A DNA stretch of 64,000 nt from Micromonospora sp. HNM0581 (GTDB lineage: Bacteria; Actinomycetota; Actinomycetes; Mycobacteriales; Micromonosporaceae), in the NCBI RefSeq assembly GCF_012726175.1, contig NZ_JAASAD010000003.1, positions 248,001 to 312,000 on the forward strand, given 5' to 3'. Both the position numbers and the translations under genes were made by a program. The notes beneath the pieces are model-generated. The model did no database searches and was not told the origin of the DNA. It saw nothing but the letters and a program-made list of their open reading frames with translations. This document shows, piece after piece, positions 63,252 through 64,000 of this stretch (positions within the stretch are counted from its first letter, which is position 1; the number at the start of each line of letters is the position of its first letter).

Positions 63252-64000
63252 GTGAACCAGCAGCGAGTGCCGCGAAAGCGGACATTTCTCATGTGCTCCC
63301 CCGAGCATTTCGCGGTCGAGTACGCGATCAATCCGTGGATGGACGTGACTGCGCCGGTCGACGCGGAGCTGGCAGTGAAGCAGTGGGACCGCATGCGGGA
63401 AACCCTCGTCGGCCTCGGGCACGAGGTCCACCTGTTGGTACCCGAGCCCGGCCTGCCCGACATGGTCTACGCGGCCAACGGTGCGTTCATGGTCGACGGC
63501 ACGGTCTACGGGGCGCAGTTCAGGCACCAGCAACGGGCCGCCGAAGCGGCCACCCACCGGGCGTTCCACGAGTCGCAGGGCTGGCGGTTCATCGCGCCGA
63601 ACCAGACGAACGAGGGCGAGGGGGACTTCGCGTACCTGCCGGAGGCCCACGGCGGGCTGATTCTGGCCGGACACGGTTTCCGCACCGAACTGCCGGCGCA
63701 CGCCGAGGCGCAGGAGGCACTCGGTCGGCCGGTGGTCTCGCTGCGACTGGTCGACCCGCGCTTCTACCACCTGGACGTGGCACTCGCCTCGATCGACGAC
63801 GGCAACATCGTCTACTACCCCGGTGCCTTCTCGGCTGCCAGTCAGCGGGTGCTCGCCCAGCTCTTCCCGGACGCGGTGCTCGCCGACGACGAGGATGCTC
63901 TCGCCTTCGGACTGAACCTGGTGAGCGACGGTGCCAACGTGGTGCTCAACAGCGAGGCCACCCGGCTCGCCGGCCGGCTGAAGGCGGCCGGCTACACCCC
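63252..64000 (+). CDS. ddaH: Dimethylarginine dimethylaminohydrolase/amidinotransferase family, 3' end cut
   Basis: The first 249 codons; the end is outside the window. NQQRVPRKRTFLMCSPEHF at the start, PGLPDMVYAANGAFMVDGTV, QTNEGEGDFAYLPEAHGG, LVDPRFYHLDVALASIDDG and LNLVSDGANVVLNSEATRLA. The PDMVxAAN, EGEGDF and FYHLDVAL (His/Asp) motifs are catalytic-region hallmarks of the family; the last Cys lies beyond the window. Family role: hydrolysis of arginine-type substrates, often with rocD. The GTG start is inferred from homology; TTG 9 bases earlier is possible. Confidence 0.88.
   Translation, partial: MNQQRVPRKRTFLMCSPEHFAVEYAINPWMDVTAPVDAELAVKQWDRMRETLVGLGHEVHLLVPEPGLPDMVYAANGAFMVDGTVYGAQFRHQQRAAEAATHRAFHESQGWRFIAPNQTNEGEGDFAYLPEAHGGLILAGHGFRTELPAHAEAQEALGRPVVSLRLVDPRFYHLDVALASIDDGNIVYYPGAFSAASQRVLAQLFPDAVLADDEDALAFGLNLVSDGANVVLNSEATRLAGRLKAAGYT

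Overview
The window is about 64 kb of very GC-rich actinobacterial chromosome with frequent GTG and TTG starts. Protein similarity and gene order point to the family Micromonosporaceae (Micromonospora or Salinispora type); this is inferred from content, not from a database search. No tRNA, rRNA, CRISPR array, insertion sequence or prophage was recognised.

Left arm (0-19 kb) is the origin-proximal block: the end of jag, then rsmG, parA and parB with five perfect parS sites (two inside parA, three in a 1.1 kb gene-free stretch with DnaA boxes). A HIT-like protein, a D-Ala-D-Ala ligase coupled to a class I aminotransferase, and a GNAT protein follow. Next come cwlM, trxA, trxB, an atypical anti-sigma factor, sigM, a membrane pseudokinase, murJ and the CCA-adding enzyme. 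In Mycobacterium tuberculosis murJ and the pseudokinase are one protein; here they are two genes.

Middle (19-37 kb) is a second block conserved in actinobacteria: ino1 with a PadR regulator and a clear palindromic operator, a DUF5318 zinc-ribbon protein, a bifunctional penicillin-binding protein, a GT87-like membrane protein, a GT-C-like membrane protein coupled to endonuclease IV, then rpsF-ssb-rpsR-rplI and dnaB. The dnaB gene carries a 349-residue intein at the Walker A lysine with the W-C-T signature of class 3 inteins and a LAGLIDADG endonuclease.

Right arm (37-64 kb) is more mixed: a phosphoribosyltransferase and membrane glycosyltransferase, a GGDEF-EAL c-di-GMP protein, molybdenum cofactor genes in three places (moaC-mog-moeA-moaE, moaA-moaD, mobA), a pyruvyl-transferase-like protein, an AAA ATPase, and a 1,086-residue fusion of an endonuclease Q-like PHP domain with a UvrD-type helicase. 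A metallophosphoesterase, a fructosamine kinase, a YbjN-like protein and a divergent Lrp/ddaH pair complete it. Three genes are decayed remnants: an O6-methylguanine-DNA methyltransferase, fdhD, and a secreted beta-propeller protein.

Most-worth-checking items: the class 3 intein, the EndoQ-helicase fusion, the parS/DnaA-box region, and the split MurJ-pseudokinase pair beside CwlM and SigM.
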